Source: Bacteroidota bacterium (GTDB lineage: Bacteria > Bacteroidota > Bacteroidia > Sphingobacteriales > Sphingobacteriaceae). Taken from it: a stretch of DNA of 64,000 nt. Where the stretch lies: NCBI GenBank assembly GCA_026224775.1, contig JAMFRP010000006.1, positions 1-64,000 on the forward strand, given 5' to 3'. This document shows positions 1-9,244 of this stretch, piece after piece. How positions within the stretch are numbered: the stretch's first letter is position 1; each line of letters opens with the position of its first letter. The translations under genes were made by a program, and so were the position numbers. A model generated the notes under the pieces. It had not been told where the DNA came from, did no database searches, and saw only the letters and a program-made list of their open reading frames with translations.

Positions 1-306
1 ACGGACAACCACAACCAATACATTGGTAATGTTTCGCGAAAGTAATGTGTTTAATATTGGCCGACCTGCAGTTCCGGATGGTTCACCATCATCATTAATA
101 CGAAATACAGAGCGGTCGATCCCCAGGCGCATGGCCCAGCAATGATGGTTTGCTTTTGGATGCTCGCTTTTTAAAACTATAAGGATAGCTTTAATATCAG
201 CCTCAGAATTTATAGGATAAGCAAAAGTTAGAAATTTACTGCCGCGATCACGAAATATGGCTTCGGATGGTTTTTCTATGGTGAGGTAAGTATCGTCGAA
301 CAGCAT
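1..306 (-). CDS. YigZ/IMPACT-family protein, 5' part only
   Basis: The first 102 codons of a minus-strand gene that leaves the window at base 1. The ATG is at 306-304. The readable protein has the conserved UPF0029/IMPACT N-terminal signatures: RDRGSKFLTFAYP near residues 19-31, HHCWAMRLG near 57-65, and DDGEPSGTAGRPIL near 75-88. E. coli YigZ is about 200 residues, so roughly half is visible. The family's role is poorly defined; the eukaryotic homologue IMPACT regulates translation-linked kinase signalling. The start codon overlaps the stop of the upstream EamA transporter by one base (TAATG), so the two are probably co-transcribed and translationally coupled. Family assignment is firm; function is not. 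Confidence 0.85.
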   Translation of the reverse strand, partial: MLFDDTYLTIEKPSEAIFRDRGSKFLTFAYPINSEADIKAILIVLKSEHPKANHHCWAMRLGIDRSVFRINDDGEPSGTAGRPILNTLLSRNITNVLVVVVR

Positions 307-1175
307 TAAAATATATTAGCGTAAGAAATTACAACAATAGCGATAATCGCCAGCCCTATACCCAGCTTGTTTACTATGCTTAATTTCTCTTTAAACACAA
401 CCAGCCCCACAACAGCACCTAATGCGATAACACCGATATTCATAGCGGAAAAAACCGTAGACGGACTTTTGGCTAAAGCTTGATGTGCTTTTAAATAGAA
501 CAATATGTTACCAAAATTAGCTATGCCTAATATCCAGCCAAACATAATATGCGGCCATGAAAATTTTGATTTTTTAGAGCCAAAACGATAGGCTAATAAT
601 ACTAACGATAATACAAAAGCGATAACATACACCATAAAAAGCGAAGATGTAAATGACATCCCCTTAAATTGACTTACTTTTTTAAGCAGCACATCAATTA
701 CCCCCATACCTATAAAAACAACAAATAAATATAACCAGGCGTTGGTGGCTGTTTTTTTATTTGGAGATCGCTTTACTTTCCAGGGAATTGAACACAATAT
801 GGCTGCAATTCCAATACTTATACCAATAATTTTTAATGTGCTTAACCGTTCACCGAACAATAAAAAGGCCGCTACAATTGGAATGAATAACGACAAGCGT
901 TCGGCCACGTCGGTACGTACAATTCCATTATATTTAATAGATAAAGCCAGGATTACAAAGAGTAATGGTAATAATATCCCCAATGCCGTATAGGTGTAAA
1001 TTGGTGATGCCTGCAGGTTATGCAATTGCGGTTTCAGGAATATCCATGTAAGCACAATGGCTATGGAATAGTTCCATGTTATGGCTTGAAAAATATCTAT
1101 CTGGTATCGTTTAGCAAGCTTTAGTAAGATTGAAACGATTACACTGCAGCAAATACTTAAAAAAACGTAGAGCAT
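306..1175 (-). CDS. EamA/DMT-family inner-membrane transporter
   Basis: A 289-residue, very hydrophobic protein with about ten predicted membrane helices in two homologous halves. This is the drug/metabolite transporter (EamA) architecture; typical members are 280-310 residues. Recognisable pieces are the helix ending AAFLLFGERLSTLKIIGIS near residues 103-121 and its second-half counterpart ALGAVVGLVVFKEKLS near 252-267, the usual hydrophobic helix plus [GF]E[RK]LS turn of this fold. Substrate cannot be read from sequence; family members export amino acids, nucleosides or drugs. It overlaps the following YigZ-family gene by one base (TAATG). Confidence 0.88.
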   Translation of the reverse strand: MLYVFLSICCSVIVSILLKLAKRYQIDIFQAITWNYSIAIVLTWIFLKPQLHNLQASPIYTYTALGILLPLLFVILALSIKYNGIVRTDVAERLSLFIPIVAAFLLFGERLSTLKIIGISIGIAAILCSIPWKVKRSPNKKTATNAWLYLFVVFIGMGVIDVLLKKVSQFKGMSFTSSLFMVYVIAFVLSLVLLAYRFGSKKSKFSWPHIMFGWILGIANFGNILFYLKAHQALAKSPSTVFSAMNIGVIALGAVVGLVVFKEKLSIVNKLGIGLAIIAIVVISYANIF

Positions 1176-1248
1176 TTTTTGTGTTGATTGTGTTGATAGA
1201 TTAAATTATGGTGAGTGCTTTCAAACTCATTCAACTAAATAAACCTAA

Positions 1249-2295
1249 TCAACTATTCACTAATATTGTTAATCGATCGGTTCCTGATAGAACTTCTTCC
1301 TCAATTATACCATTAATTTGCGGCGCTTTTATGCCTTCATTCAAATTAGCGGTGCCTGTAAATATGCGGGCTTCGTCCCACAAACCAGCTTCGATAAATG
1401 TATTTAGAGTATGCGCGCCGCCTTCAATAATTACCGATTGTATGTCCTGCATGTACAATTGATATAGAATATATTGAGGCACGTATCGCCCAAAATCTTC
1501 TAAAGCAATATATTTGTTTTTACCGTCGATCCTTGTTTCAATCTCGTTAAAAATCAATGTATCAACTGATTGATCGAATATGTTTAAGCTTTTATTTAAC
1601 TTTAATTTCCTATCGATAACCACACGTTTGGGCGATTTTCCTTCGCCATATCTAACGTTTAGTTGGGGGTTATCGGCAGTAACTGTTTTAGTCCCTACTA
1701 AAATAGCATCCTCTTCGCCGCGCCATTGGTGCACCAGTTTGCGTGATTCCGTTCCTGTTATCCAGAACTGACTACCATCCGCCGGAGCAAAAAAGCCATC
1801 GGATGTTTGCGCCCATTTGAGGATGATATAAGGGCGATGCTTTTGAATACGTGTAAAAAAACGACGGTTAAGCCATTTGCATTCTGCTTCTAAAACACCT
1901 AAAACTACTTCTACTCCTGCCGCTTGCAGTTTTTCTATTCCTTTACCATTTACCTGGTCAAAAGGATCGCGGCAGCCCACAACTACTTTTGGAATCTGAT
2001 GTTTGATGATCAGATCGGCACAAGGTGGGGTTTTACCATAATGTGCACAGGGTTCAAGCGAAACATATATGGTTGCTTGCTTCAGCAATTCAGCATAATT
2101 ATCAAACTTGTTGATCACCTGGTTTACCGCGTTAACTTCGGCATGTGCCTCGCCGTATTTTTGGTGATAGCCCTCGCCTATTACCTTGCCATTTAGCACG
2201 ATAACCGCGCCGACCATAGGGTTAGGACTAACATTGCCCATGCCTAATTCAGCAAGCTCCAGGCAGCGGTGCATATATATATCGTGTTCGGGCAT
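1249..2295 (-). CDS. ribD: RibD, bifunctional riboflavin deaminase/reductase
   Basis: A 348-residue protein matching RibD in length and motifs. It carries out two cytoplasmic steps of riboflavin synthesis: deamination of the diaminohydroxyphosphoribosylaminopyrimidine, then NADPH-dependent reduction of the ribosyl side chain. The N-terminal cytidine-deaminase-like domain has the zinc ligands in HAEVNA (residues 51-56) and EPCAHYGKTPPC (81-92). The C-terminal half is the reductase, with the conserved GGAHTLNTFIEAGLWDE region near residue 293. It is divergent from prmC across a 113-bp intergenic stretch. Another riboflavin gene, riboflavin synthase, lies far away at about 60.5 kb, so the pathway is not clustered here. 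Confidence 0.96.
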   Translation of the reverse strand: MPEHDIYMHRCLELAELGMGNVSPNPMVGAVIVLNGKVIGEGYHQKYGEAHAEVNAVNQVINKFDNYAELLKQATIYVSLEPCAHYGKTPPCADLIIKHQIPKVVVGCRDPFDQVNGKGIEKLQAAGVEVVLGVLEAECKWLNRRFFTRIQKHRPYIILKWAQTSDGFFAPADGSQFWITGTESRKLVHQWRGEEDAILVGTKTVTADNPQLNVRYGEGKSPKRVVIDRKLKLNKSLNIFDQSVDTLIFNEIETRIDGKNKYIALEDFGRYVPQYILYQLYMQDIQSVIIEGGAHTLNTFIEAGLWDEARIFTGTANLNEGIKAPQINGIIEEEVLSGTDRLTILVNS

Positions 2296-2408
2296 GGTAC
2301 AAATATGATCAGAATTTACAAAATTTAAGAATTGACAGAATCATGCGGGTTTTATAGTGTTAATTTGCAGCTTAATAAAATTCCGGAAATTCTATATTTT
2401 GATCTTAC

Positions 2409-3269
2409 ATGAAAACTATTAAGGATGTATTTGCTGTTTTTAAACAAAACCTTGGTGGTGTTTATGATGCTAATGAAATAGAAGCACTTACCTTGATGGT
2501 TGTCAATGAAATAAGTGATTTATCAAAAGGGCAAATCAAAGCTTTTCCGGAGAAAGAAATTACAATTGAACAAGCTGACAGATTAAATACGATCCTAACT
2601 CGCTTGCAAACCGGTGAACCTATACAATACATTTTGGGCCATACTGAGTTTTATGGTTTACCATTCAAAGTAAATCCATCGGTATTGATACCCCGGCCGG
2701 AAACCGAGGAATTAGTTGAATGGGTATTAACTTCAGTTGGCAGTTCCTCATTAACCAATAGCAACATTTTAGACATAGGTACCGGCAGCGGTTGTATCGC
2801 CATCAGCTTAAAAAAGAATTTGCCTAATATTTTAGTTTACGCTATTGATATTTCTACTGGTGCTTTAGAAACAGCTAAACAAAACGCTGATCTAAATGAA
2901 GTTAAGATTAATTTTATTCAGGCAGATATATTAAATTCAAAATTGGATATTAAGCATTCCAGGTTCAATATAATCATCAGCAATCCTCCTTATGTTACAT
3001 TGTATGATAAAACACAAATGCATACTAACGTAACTGATTTTGAGCCGCATTCCGCATTGTTTGTACCTGAAGATGATCCATTGATTTTTTATAAGGCGAT
3101 AGCTGATTTCGCTTTGGATAACCTTAGCGCGAATGGGCTTTTGTTTTTAGAGATCAATGAAAGTTTGGGTAATGAAACGGTGGAATTATTACAAGCAAAG
3201 GGCTTTAGAGATATTGAATTGAGGAAGGATATGAGTAGTAGGGATAGGATTATACGAGCTAACCGCTGA
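2409..3269 (+). CDS. prmC: PrmC (HemK) release-factor glutamine methyltransferase
   Basis: A 286-residue SAM-dependent methyltransferase that methylates the glutamine of the GGQ motif in peptide-chain release factors RF1 and RF2. Visible features are the N-terminal helical RF-binding domain, PIQYILG (71-77), the IPRPETEELVEW segment (94-105), the SAM-binding motif DIGTGSGCIA (122-131) and the catalytic NPPY at 192-195. Length agrees with E. coli PrmC (277). The gene converges on xerD. Its TGA stop lies inside the left arm of a palindromic element (3263-3352) separating the two genes. Confidence 0.96.
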   Translation: MKTIKDVFAVFKQNLGGVYDANEIEALTLMVVNEISDLSKGQIKAFPEKEITIEQADRLNTILTRLQTGEPIQYILGHTEFYGLPFKVNPSVLIPRPETEELVEWVLTSVGSSSLTNSNILDIGTGSGCIAISLKKNLPNILVYAIDISTGALETAKQNADLNEVKINFIQADILNSKLDIKHSRFNIIISNPPYVTLYDKTQMHTNVTDFEPHSALFVPEDDPLIFYKAIADFALDNLSANGLLFLEINESLGNETVELLQAKGFRDIELRKDMSSRDRIIRANR

Positions 3270-3352
3270 TTTTTTATGATTAAGGGATTCCGTTGATTTT
3301 TTGATATTGATTGATTTTATCAGCGAAATCATTAAGTCATAAAAATCAACGG
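3263..3352. repeat. Palindromic element between convergent prmC and xerD
   Basis: An imperfect inverted repeat. The left arm CCGCTGATTTTTTATGATTAA starts at 3263; an internal copy CCGTTGATTTTT (3290-3301) is the perfect complement of the right arm AAAAATCAACGG at 3341-3352. The prmC stop codon TGA is part of the left arm, and the xerD stop begins at the next base after the right arm (3353). It can fold as a long AT-rich hairpin and may act as a bidirectional terminator. Its resemblance to a widespread Bacteroidota intergenic repeat is from memory and would need a genome search. Confidence 0.6.
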
Positions 3353-4252
3353 TCAATTGCGGGGATGAAACTGTATAATCGTTCCCTTTAAAAATTCCCT
3401 GTCTAAATGTGTATAAATTTCAGTGGTGGTGATGCTTTCATGCCCAAGCATTTCCTGTACGGCACGCAGATCCGCACCTCCTTCAACCAAATGCGTGGCA
3501 AATGAATGCCGGAATGTGTGAGGACTGATTGATTTTTTCAATCCAATCGTCTCTGCCAGTTGCTTTATCAGCGTAAAAATATAAATACGGCTCAACCTGC
3601 TGCCTCGCTGGTTTAAAAAGACCATGTCCTCCTCTCCTTTTTTTATAGGAGTATGTACACGAACCTGTTCTATCCAAATTTTTAAAGCTTTTACAGCTTC
3701 GCCACCTATAGGTACCAGGCGTTCTTTACTTCCTTTGCCTGTTACTTTTATAAATTCTATATCAAGATATAAATTGGATAATTTAAGCTCCGTTAATTCA
3801 GATACCCGTAAACCGCATCCATAAAGTACTTCTAAAATAGCTTTGTTACGTGCGCCATCCGGTCGCGACAAATCAATAGCGGCAATCAGTTTATTGATGT
3901 CCTCGTAGCTCAGTGTGTCGGGTAGCTTTCGTTGTATTTTGGGCGATTCTAATAGCTCGGATGGATCATCATTTATAATATCTTCCATCAGCATGTATTT
4001 ATAGAATGCTTTTATGCCTGATAAAATACGGGCTTGTGAGGATGGGATCATGCCTAATTCATTTACCCAATTTATAAATAAACGAAGATCACCCAGGGTA
4101 ATGTTTTCAGGTCTGAGTTTAACGACTTGAACTTCACTGAATTGACACAACTTATCAATATCGCGACTGTAAGCCTCGATTGAATTGGGAGAAAGCGATT
4201 TTTCCAGTTTTAGATAGGCCTGGAAACCTTTTATTGCCGAACGCCAATCCAA
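3353..4252 (-). CDS. xerD: XerD-type tyrosine recombinase
   Basis: A 299-residue site-specific recombinase of the XerC/XerD family, which resolves chromosome dimers at dif. The N-terminal SAM-like core-binding domain (about 1-90) is followed by the catalytic domain with every catalytic residue visible: R149, K173, H245 and R248 in HTFRHSFATHL, H271 in LGHESITTTEIYTHL, and nucleophile Y280. The only start consistent with the family N-terminus (DWRSAIKGFQAYLKLEKSLS) is a TTG at 4252-4250; an in-frame stop lies three codons upstream and the next internal Met is at about residue 68. It is housekeeping-like rather than an integrase: no attachment sites or phage genes are near. Confidence 0.92.
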   Translation of the reverse strand: MDWRSAIKGFQAYLKLEKSLSPNSIEAYSRDIDKLCQFSEVQVVKLRPENITLGDLRLFINWVNELGMIPSSQARILSGIKAFYKYMLMEDIINDDPSELLESPKIQRKLPDTLSYEDINKLIAAIDLSRPDGARNKAILEVLYGCGLRVSELTELKLSNLYLDIEFIKVTGKGSKERLVPIGGEAVKALKIWIEQVRVHTPIKKGEEDMVFLNQRGSRLSRIYIFTLIKQLAETIGLKKSISPHTFRHSFATHLVEGGADLRAVQEMLGHESITTTEIYTHLDREFLKGTIIQFHPRN

Positions 4253-4278
4253 TTGATTTTAGTTTTAATGATTTTATG

Positions 4279-4286
4279 TAAGTTTG
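4279..4286 (+). promoter_or_regulatory. Candidate Bacteroidota -7 box for aroQ
   Basis: TAAGTTTG matches the Bacteroidota -7 consensus TAnnTTTG exactly and ends five bases before the aroQ ATG at 4292. A TTG at 4253-4255 could be a -33 element but lies 23 bases upstream, slightly far. If used, the mRNA would be leaderless or nearly so. Confidence 0.45.
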
Positions 4287-4291
4287 AACTA

Positions 4292-4708
4292 ATGAAGATA
4301 CAAATTATTAACGGCCCTAATTTAAACTTGTTGGGCGTTCGCGAGAAATCAATTTACGGTAATACGGGTTTTGAGTCTTATTTAGAAGACTTGCGCAAGC
4401 AATATCCTAATATTCAGCTTGATTATTATCAAAGCAATGTTGAAGGCGAATTAATCAATAAATTGCACGAAATTGGTTTTAGCTATGATGGTGTAGTTTT
4501 AAATGCAGGTGCTTATACGCATACCTCTGTTGCTATTGCTGATGCTATTGCCGCTATTACCACGCAGGTTATTGAGGTCCATATATCTAATGTGTACAAG
4601 CGCGAGGAGTTCAGGCACCATTCAATGTTGGCTGCCAGCTGCAAAGGCGTTATTGCGGGCTTTGGATTAGAATCGTACCGTTTAGGGGTAGAAAGCTTTA
4701 TAATTTAG
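4292..4708 (+). CDS. aroQ: AroQ, type II 3-dehydroquinate dehydratase
   Basis: A 138-residue type II dehydroquinase, the third step of the shikimate pathway (3-dehydroquinate to 3-dehydroshikimate), normally a cytoplasmic dodecamer. The start is set at 4292 because family members begin MKIQIINGPNLNLLG; 13 further codons open upstream are not conserved and overlap the promoter-like region. Conserved residues are NGPNLNLLG (7-15), catalytic Tyr22 in EKSIYG, the NAGAYTHTS loop, and EVHISN with its histidine. Divergent from xerD with about 40 bases between starts. Confidence 0.96.
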   Translation: MKIQIINGPNLNLLGVREKSIYGNTGFESYLEDLRKQYPNIQLDYYQSNVEGELINKLHEIGFSYDGVVLNAGAYTHTSVAIADAIAAITTQVIEVHISNVYKREEFRHHSMLAASCKGVIAGFGLESYRLGVESFII

Positions 4709-4765
4709 TAAATATTATTTATTATTAATACCTGAACAATAAGACTGTATTTACGTTAAAGATCA

Positions 4766-7342
4766 ATGCTCAAAAAGAATAAATATCAGCTATTAATAAT
4801 ATTTTTATTTGCGTTGGTAGTTGCGCCAGCCGCGTTTGCGCAACAAAAATCGCTCACTGCAAGGTTTTTAAGGGAGCGACAAAGGCGGGCCATGCATTCC
4901 CGTGATTCGTTATTACGCATAATCAACAAATCTGATACCTCGATAAATAGCTTACTGCAAAGGGTTGAACAATATACCACTACCTATAACCAGATAGGCA
5001 ATAACTTAGCAGAGGGGCTGGATACAGCCGATATAGGCCAGCAATTACCGCCAATAATTAAAAGGCTTGGCAAAATAGATACGCTTATAAATACTCATAA
5101 AGCGAGCACCTTACGTTATTTATTTGTTTTAAGAGATATTTTGGACCGAAGTCAAGGGCAGTTGGAAGACTGGCAATCAGACCTGCAAGACATTAGTACC
5201 TCACTAATACAAAATCAAAATGACCTTATAAAATTCACGAAGGATTCATTAATAAAAACCAACCCCAAAGATAGTTTATTAAAAAGTACCTTTTTTACCC
5301 AGAGGAAAGCGGTTTGGCTTTTATGGCGAAATACTGATACACAGAATAGAAGCGATCTGTCCAAAATTAATTTATTGCAAGATAAAGTAGCTATAGCCTA
5401 TACAGAAGTTCTTGACGCATCAGATCATATCGATTCCAAAATAAAAAAGTTTGCTGACAAGGCTGTTGAAGGTGAATTTGGTTATATATGGGAACCTGCC
5501 CCGGAATATGCTGGTTTTAAATCTCCGTTTAATAGCACTATAAAGGTTAATAAGTTATTGTTTAGCTATTTTATTATGAACGAGACATTAACCCATTTAG
5601 TGGGCTTTTTGTTCCTTGCGGCAATACTTGGCTGGATACTATTTAACCGTATAAAAGTTAAGCGAAATACGGGGCTTGCTGAATCACTATCTGAAAAGAT
5701 CAATTACATTTATAAACGACCAATTATTTCGGCGTTATTAGTTGCTACTGCAATTGTGCCTTATTTCTATAATCATCCACCTGTGGTGTTTACGGAGATC
5801 CTATTTTTATTCCCCATGATATTTGTGCTGGTGTTTGTAAGAAAAGAGTTCCCACCAACCAAGCTCCATTTCTTACATGCTCTTTTCTGGATAACCATAG
5901 TTTATGGTGTAAGCAACTTATTTATTGAAATATCAAACATCGATAGGTTTGTTATACTTGTTCTGAGCATAATCTCTATCGCGGCCGGATTATTATTTTA
6001 CAAGAAAATCAAGGAAACACCAGAGGGATACCTTCCCTATTCAGGTTTAATTATAAAGGTGTTTATCGGCCTGCAATCTTTGTCGCTATTGTTAAACTTA
6101 ACCGGCAGGTTTAGTTTGGCCAAGATAATTGGTGTAACCGCCGCTTTTAATTTATGGCTGCTGGTTATACTTTATTTTGTTGTTCAAATTATTATCCAGG
6201 CTCTGTTTTTGCAATTTCAAACCAAAAAGCCGGGCAGTATACTTGATTGGGTTGATTATGCAGTTATAGAACAGAAATTCACGAAACTGCTTGTCATATT
6301 GGCGAGCCTGGCATGGCTGTTTTTCCTTTTCCAGAATTTAAATATTGATGATGCAGTACGTGATTACGTTAGCGATTTCCTGGCCCAATCGCATACTGTA
6401 GGTGGCGCGTCATTCACCTTTGAAGGCTTTGTGATTTTTATTACAGTGATATGGTTGTCATCCATCGTATCAAGGATCATCAGCTATTTTTATGATGTTT
6501 CATCACTGCGTGTTAAGGATGATCTCTCGGTACAAAAAAAGAAAAACCGGACATCGACACTTTTAATCAGATTGGGTGTGTTTTCAGTAGGATTTTTATT
6601 GGCGGTGGCCGCTTCCGGCTTTCCTTTGGATAAGATCACCATTATTATTAGTGCATTTGGTATAGGTATAGGTTTTGGTTTGCAAAATATTGTAAATAAC
6701 CTGGTATCCGGGTTGATACTAGCATTTGAGAAACCGGTACAGATTGGTGATGTGATTGAAATAGATAGCCGTTCTGGTACCATCAGGGAGATTGGTGTGC
6801 GTTCAAGCAGGTTAACTACCAGCGATGGCGCTGAGGTAATTATCCCTAATGGCGATATGATATCGCACCATGTGATCAACTGGACACTGAGTAATAATAA
6901 CCGCCGTATAGAACTGATTGTTGGTGTGGCTTATGGATCTGACATTGCCAAGGTTAAACAGATGTTGAAAGACATGTTGGCTGACAGAGACGATATTATG
7001 TCAGATCCGGCGCCATCGGTGTTTCTACATAATTTAAATGATAGTTCTGTTGATTTCCGGATGTTCTTTTGGGCGGCGGATATTGCTACCTGGTTGGAGT
7101 TGAAGAGCAGGGTTTTGACTGATATTTATGTAAAATTTGCTGAGGAAGGTATTGAAATACCATTCCCAACCAGGGACATTAATTTTCACTTAAAGGATGA
7201 GCATATCTCTATCAATAAATTTGAAAGGGAAGATGCTGAGGAAAAAGGAAAAATTATTCCTGTTAAAGGGCAAAATGATAAAGACGAGGATTTACCAACT
7301 GATACAGATGCTAATAAAAGTTCTTCTGATCCAGCGAAGTAA
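4766..7342 (+). CDS. Large MscS-family mechanosensitive channel
   Basis: An 858-residue membrane protein in the large, MscK/YbdG-like class of MscS channels. It begins with a signal peptide (ends near AFAQQ, residue 27), then about 220 residues of periplasmic, helical and coiled-coil-prone sequence, then several membrane helices from about residue 275. The conserved MscS core begins near 620: the glycine-rich pore helix FGIGIGFGLQNIVNNLVSG, followed by EKPVQIGDVIEI, the IREIGVRSSRLTTSDGAEVIIPNG beta domain and the C-terminal cytoplasmic cage. The tail is charged and low in complexity. Role: release of solutes on osmotic downshock. The last 32 bases overlap the convergent glycosyltransferase gene. 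Confidence 0.9.
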   Translation: MLKKNKYQLLIIFLFALVVAPAAFAQQKSLTARFLRERQRRAMHSRDSLLRIINKSDTSINSLLQRVEQYTTTYNQIGNNLAEGLDTADIGQQLPPIIKRLGKIDTLINTHKASTLRYLFVLRDILDRSQGQLEDWQSDLQDISTSLIQNQNDLIKFTKDSLIKTNPKDSLLKSTFFTQRKAVWLLWRNTDTQNRSDLSKINLLQDKVAIAYTEVLDASDHIDSKIKKFADKAVEGEFGYIWEPAPEYAGFKSPFNSTIKVNKLLFSYFIMNETLTHLVGFLFLAAILGWILFNRIKVKRNTGLAESLSEKINYIYKRPIISALLVATAIVPYFYNHPPVVFTEILFLFPMIFVLVFVRKEFPPTKLHFLHALFWITIVYGVSNLFIEISNIDRFVILVLSIISIAAGLLFYKKIKETPEGYLPYSGLIIKVFIGLQSLSLLLNLTGRFSLAKIIGVTAAFNLWLLVILYFVVQIIIQALFLQFQTKKPGSILDWVDYAVIEQKFTKLLVILASLAWLFFLFQNLNIDDAVRDYVSDFLAQSHTVGGASFTFEGFVIFITVIWLSSIVSRIISYFYDVSSLRVKDDLSVQKKKNRTSTLLIRLGVFSVGFLLAVAASGFPLDKITIIISAFGIGIGFGLQNIVNNLVSGLILAFEKPVQIGDVIEIDSRSGTIREIGVRSSRLTTSDGAEVIIPNGDMISHHVINWTLSNNNRRIELIVGVAYGSDIAKVKQMLKDMLADRDDIMSDPAPSVFLHNLNDSSVDFRMFFWAADIATWLELKSRVLTDIYVKFAEEGIEIPFPTRDINFHLKDEHISINKFEREDAEEKGKIIPVKGQNDKDEDLPTDTDANKSSSDPAK

Positions 7343-8339
7343 ATGAGTGTTTCTTTTTGATAAAGAATTCGGCTATTATACTGCCTTTGTACATACCTTT
7401 TAAACGGGATTTATCTTTATGGATAATCGTTTTTTCGGAATGGAAAAGATGTCTTATAAAGTTTCGGTGCGCTTTGCTTACTGCGGCGGCGTCCTTGCGC
7501 TTGCCTTCGTTTATGAACCTTAGCAAAGCCATAAAATCCATAAAATATCGGGTAGTTATTACATAAACTGATCGCCCGAAGGGCAAATTCTTTTTAAGTA
7601 GTAACAGGTTATTCCTGAAATTGAGGTAAGTTTTAAACGGATTCTCGGTATTTAGTGTACCACCACCGAGGTGAAATACTTCGGATTGTGCGCAGTACAT
7701 AATTTTGTACCCCATGTTTTTTAAGCGCCAGCAAAGGTCAATTTCTTCCATGTGAGCAAAAAAACGATCGTCGAAACCACCGGCTTCGTCCCAGCATTTC
7801 TTTTTGATGAACAGCGCCGCTCCTGATGCCCAAAATATTTCGCCTGATTGTTCGTACTGGCCTTTATCTTGTTCTATTGCATAAAATACACGTCCACGGC
7901 AAAATGGATAGCCATAGCTGTCAATAAAGCCACCAGCCGCACCTGCATGCTCAAAACTGTCTTTTTGTAAATATGCTTTTATTTTAGGGGCTGCCGCTGC
8001 TATCAGTGGGTCGCTTTCCATTAATTCAATAACCGGGGCAATCCAGCCGGGATGAACTTCTACATCAGAATTTAACAGGATATAATAGTCTGCTTCAACT
8101 TGTTCTAAAACCCTATTATATCCTCCGGTAAAGCCATAATTCGCACCTGTTTCAATTATTCTTATCGAAGGGTACATCCCTTTAATAAAAGCAACAGACC
8201 CATCGGTTGAGCCATTATCGCCAACAATAATATCCAGATTAGGCCAAACAGAACTTAGTACAGAAGGGAGAAATGTGCGCAGGTGTTCAACGCCATTCCA
8301 ATTCAATATAACTATGGCAACTTTAGGTGTATAATTCAT
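7311..8339 (-). CDS. GT2-family glycosyltransferase
   Basis: A 342-residue family 2 glycosyltransferase. The GT-A fold starts at once: KVAIVILNWNGVEHL (6-20), the UDP-sugar segment IIVGDNGSTDGS (38-49), the NYGFTGGYNRVL stretch, and the DxD-like LLNSDVEVHPGWI near residue 93. The acceptor-side motif FFAHMEEIDLCWRLKNMGY near 194-212 is typical of rhamnosyl- and related transferases acting on cell-surface glycans. No membrane anchor is obvious. It follows the acyltransferase gene by one base (8341/8339), so the pair is probably an envelope-glycolipid operon. The 3' end overlaps the mscS-type gene by 32 bases in the opposite direction. Sugar and acceptor are unknown. Confidence 0.9.
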   Translation of the reverse strand: MNYTPKVAIVILNWNGVEHLRTFLPSVLSSVWPNLDIIVGDNGSTDGSVAFIKGMYPSIRIIETGANYGFTGGYNRVLEQVEADYYILLNSDVEVHPGWIAPVIELMESDPLIAAAAPKIKAYLQKDSFEHAGAAGGFIDSYGYPFCRGRVFYAIEQDKGQYEQSGEIFWASGAALFIKKKCWDEAGGFDDRFFAHMEEIDLCWRLKNMGYKIMYCAQSEVFHLGGGTLNTENPFKTYLNFRNNLLLLKKNLPFGRSVYVITTRYFMDFMALLRFINEGKRKDAAAVSKAHRNFIRHLFHSEKTIIHKDKSRLKGMYKGSIIAEFFIKKKHSFTSLDQKNFY

Positions 8340-8340
8340 T

Positions 8341-9222
8341 CTATATAATATCCTCTGGCTTAAACTTCCATCTCCTGTGCGACCATAGCCAGTATTGCGG
8401 CTCGCGTTTTATCATACTTTCCAAATACTTCACATGTGCTTCAGTTATAGCATGCGGAGCACTTTCTTTAGCATTCTCTTCCAGGGGCACAAAGGTATAA
8501 GTATAATAACCTCTTTTTATACGTTTTACATCACAAAATATCACTACCGAATTGGTGAGCTTTGCCAACTTTTCAACACCTAAAAATACAGCGGTTGGTT
8601 GGTTGAGAAATTCGGTAAAGTAATGCGCCTCATGCTTAACTGGCGTTTGATCGGCCACTAAAACACTGAAACTTAATTCGTTTTTATATTTAACCATAGC
8701 CCGTGCGGTATCTTTCATGGCTACCAGCGTAGCCCCAAAACGCGAACGCATTTTGATAAAGAACTGATCAAAATAATCATTGGTTAAAGGTTTGTATACG
8801 ATTATACGCCTGTTCTCAGTAAAAAAGCCAAATCTTAACCCTGCCAGTTCCCAGTTACAATAATGCCCTACCGCACCGATAATGCTTTTACCTTGGGCGA
8901 AATAATTGTCAATCACTTCGGGATTGGTTGGCCATACGTGCTTTATGATCGTCTTTTTTGAAGCACTGATCATTTTTATACTTTCCATTATCAGGTCGGC
9001 CAGGTACCTGAAATAGTCTTTTTCGATTTTGTGGCGTTCTGCTTCTGTTTTCTCAGGGAAAGCGTTACGCAGGTTTTCCTGCACCACCTTGCGGCGATAA
9101 CCTATTACGTAGTAAATAATTACGTATAAAAAATCGGCTATTAGGTATAAAAACCAAAAGGGTAATAATGATACCAGGTACAAAAAGAATGCACCTAATC
9201 TTGAAAGCCCTTTATTTATCAT
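8341..9222 (-). CDS. LpxL/HtrB-like lipid A acyltransferase family protein
   Basis: A 293-residue lysophospholipid/lipid A acyltransferase family protein. An N-terminal hydrophobic anchor (about 8-42) precedes the H-x4-E catalytic motif HYCNWE at 120-125, then the VADQTP motif near 194 and WLWSHRRWK near the C-terminus, all hallmarks of late lipid A acyltransferases. It would add a secondary acyl chain to lipid A on the inner membrane. The ATG is at 9222, preceded by a TAnnTTTG box at 9245-9252. It is followed by the GT2 gene with one base between them. Confidence 0.9.
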   Translation of the reverse strand: MINKGLSRLGAFFLYLVSLLPFWFLYLIADFLYVIIYYVIGYRRKVVQENLRNAFPEKTEAERHKIEKDYFRYLADLIMESIKMISASKKTIIKHVWPTNPEVIDNYFAQGKSIIGAVGHYCNWELAGLRFGFFTENRRIIVYKPLTNDYFDQFFIKMRSRFGATLVAMKDTARAMVKYKNELSFSVLVADQTPVKHEAHYFTEFLNQPTAVFLGVEKLAKLTNSVVIFCDVKRIKRGYYTYTFVPLEENAKESAPHAITEAHVKYLESMIKREPQYWLWSHRRWKFKPEDII

Positions 9223-9244
9223 TATTTTCGCCGTGTTTTATCTG

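Noticed and set aside
742-993. Plus-strand open frame of 83 codons
   Set aside because: It lies wholly inside the EamA transporter gene on the other strand and shows no family features; shadow frame.
3353-4252. Possible phage or integron integrase
   Set aside because: Length, all catalytic residues and the N-terminus fit XerD; there are no attachment repeats, tRNA or phage genes nearby.
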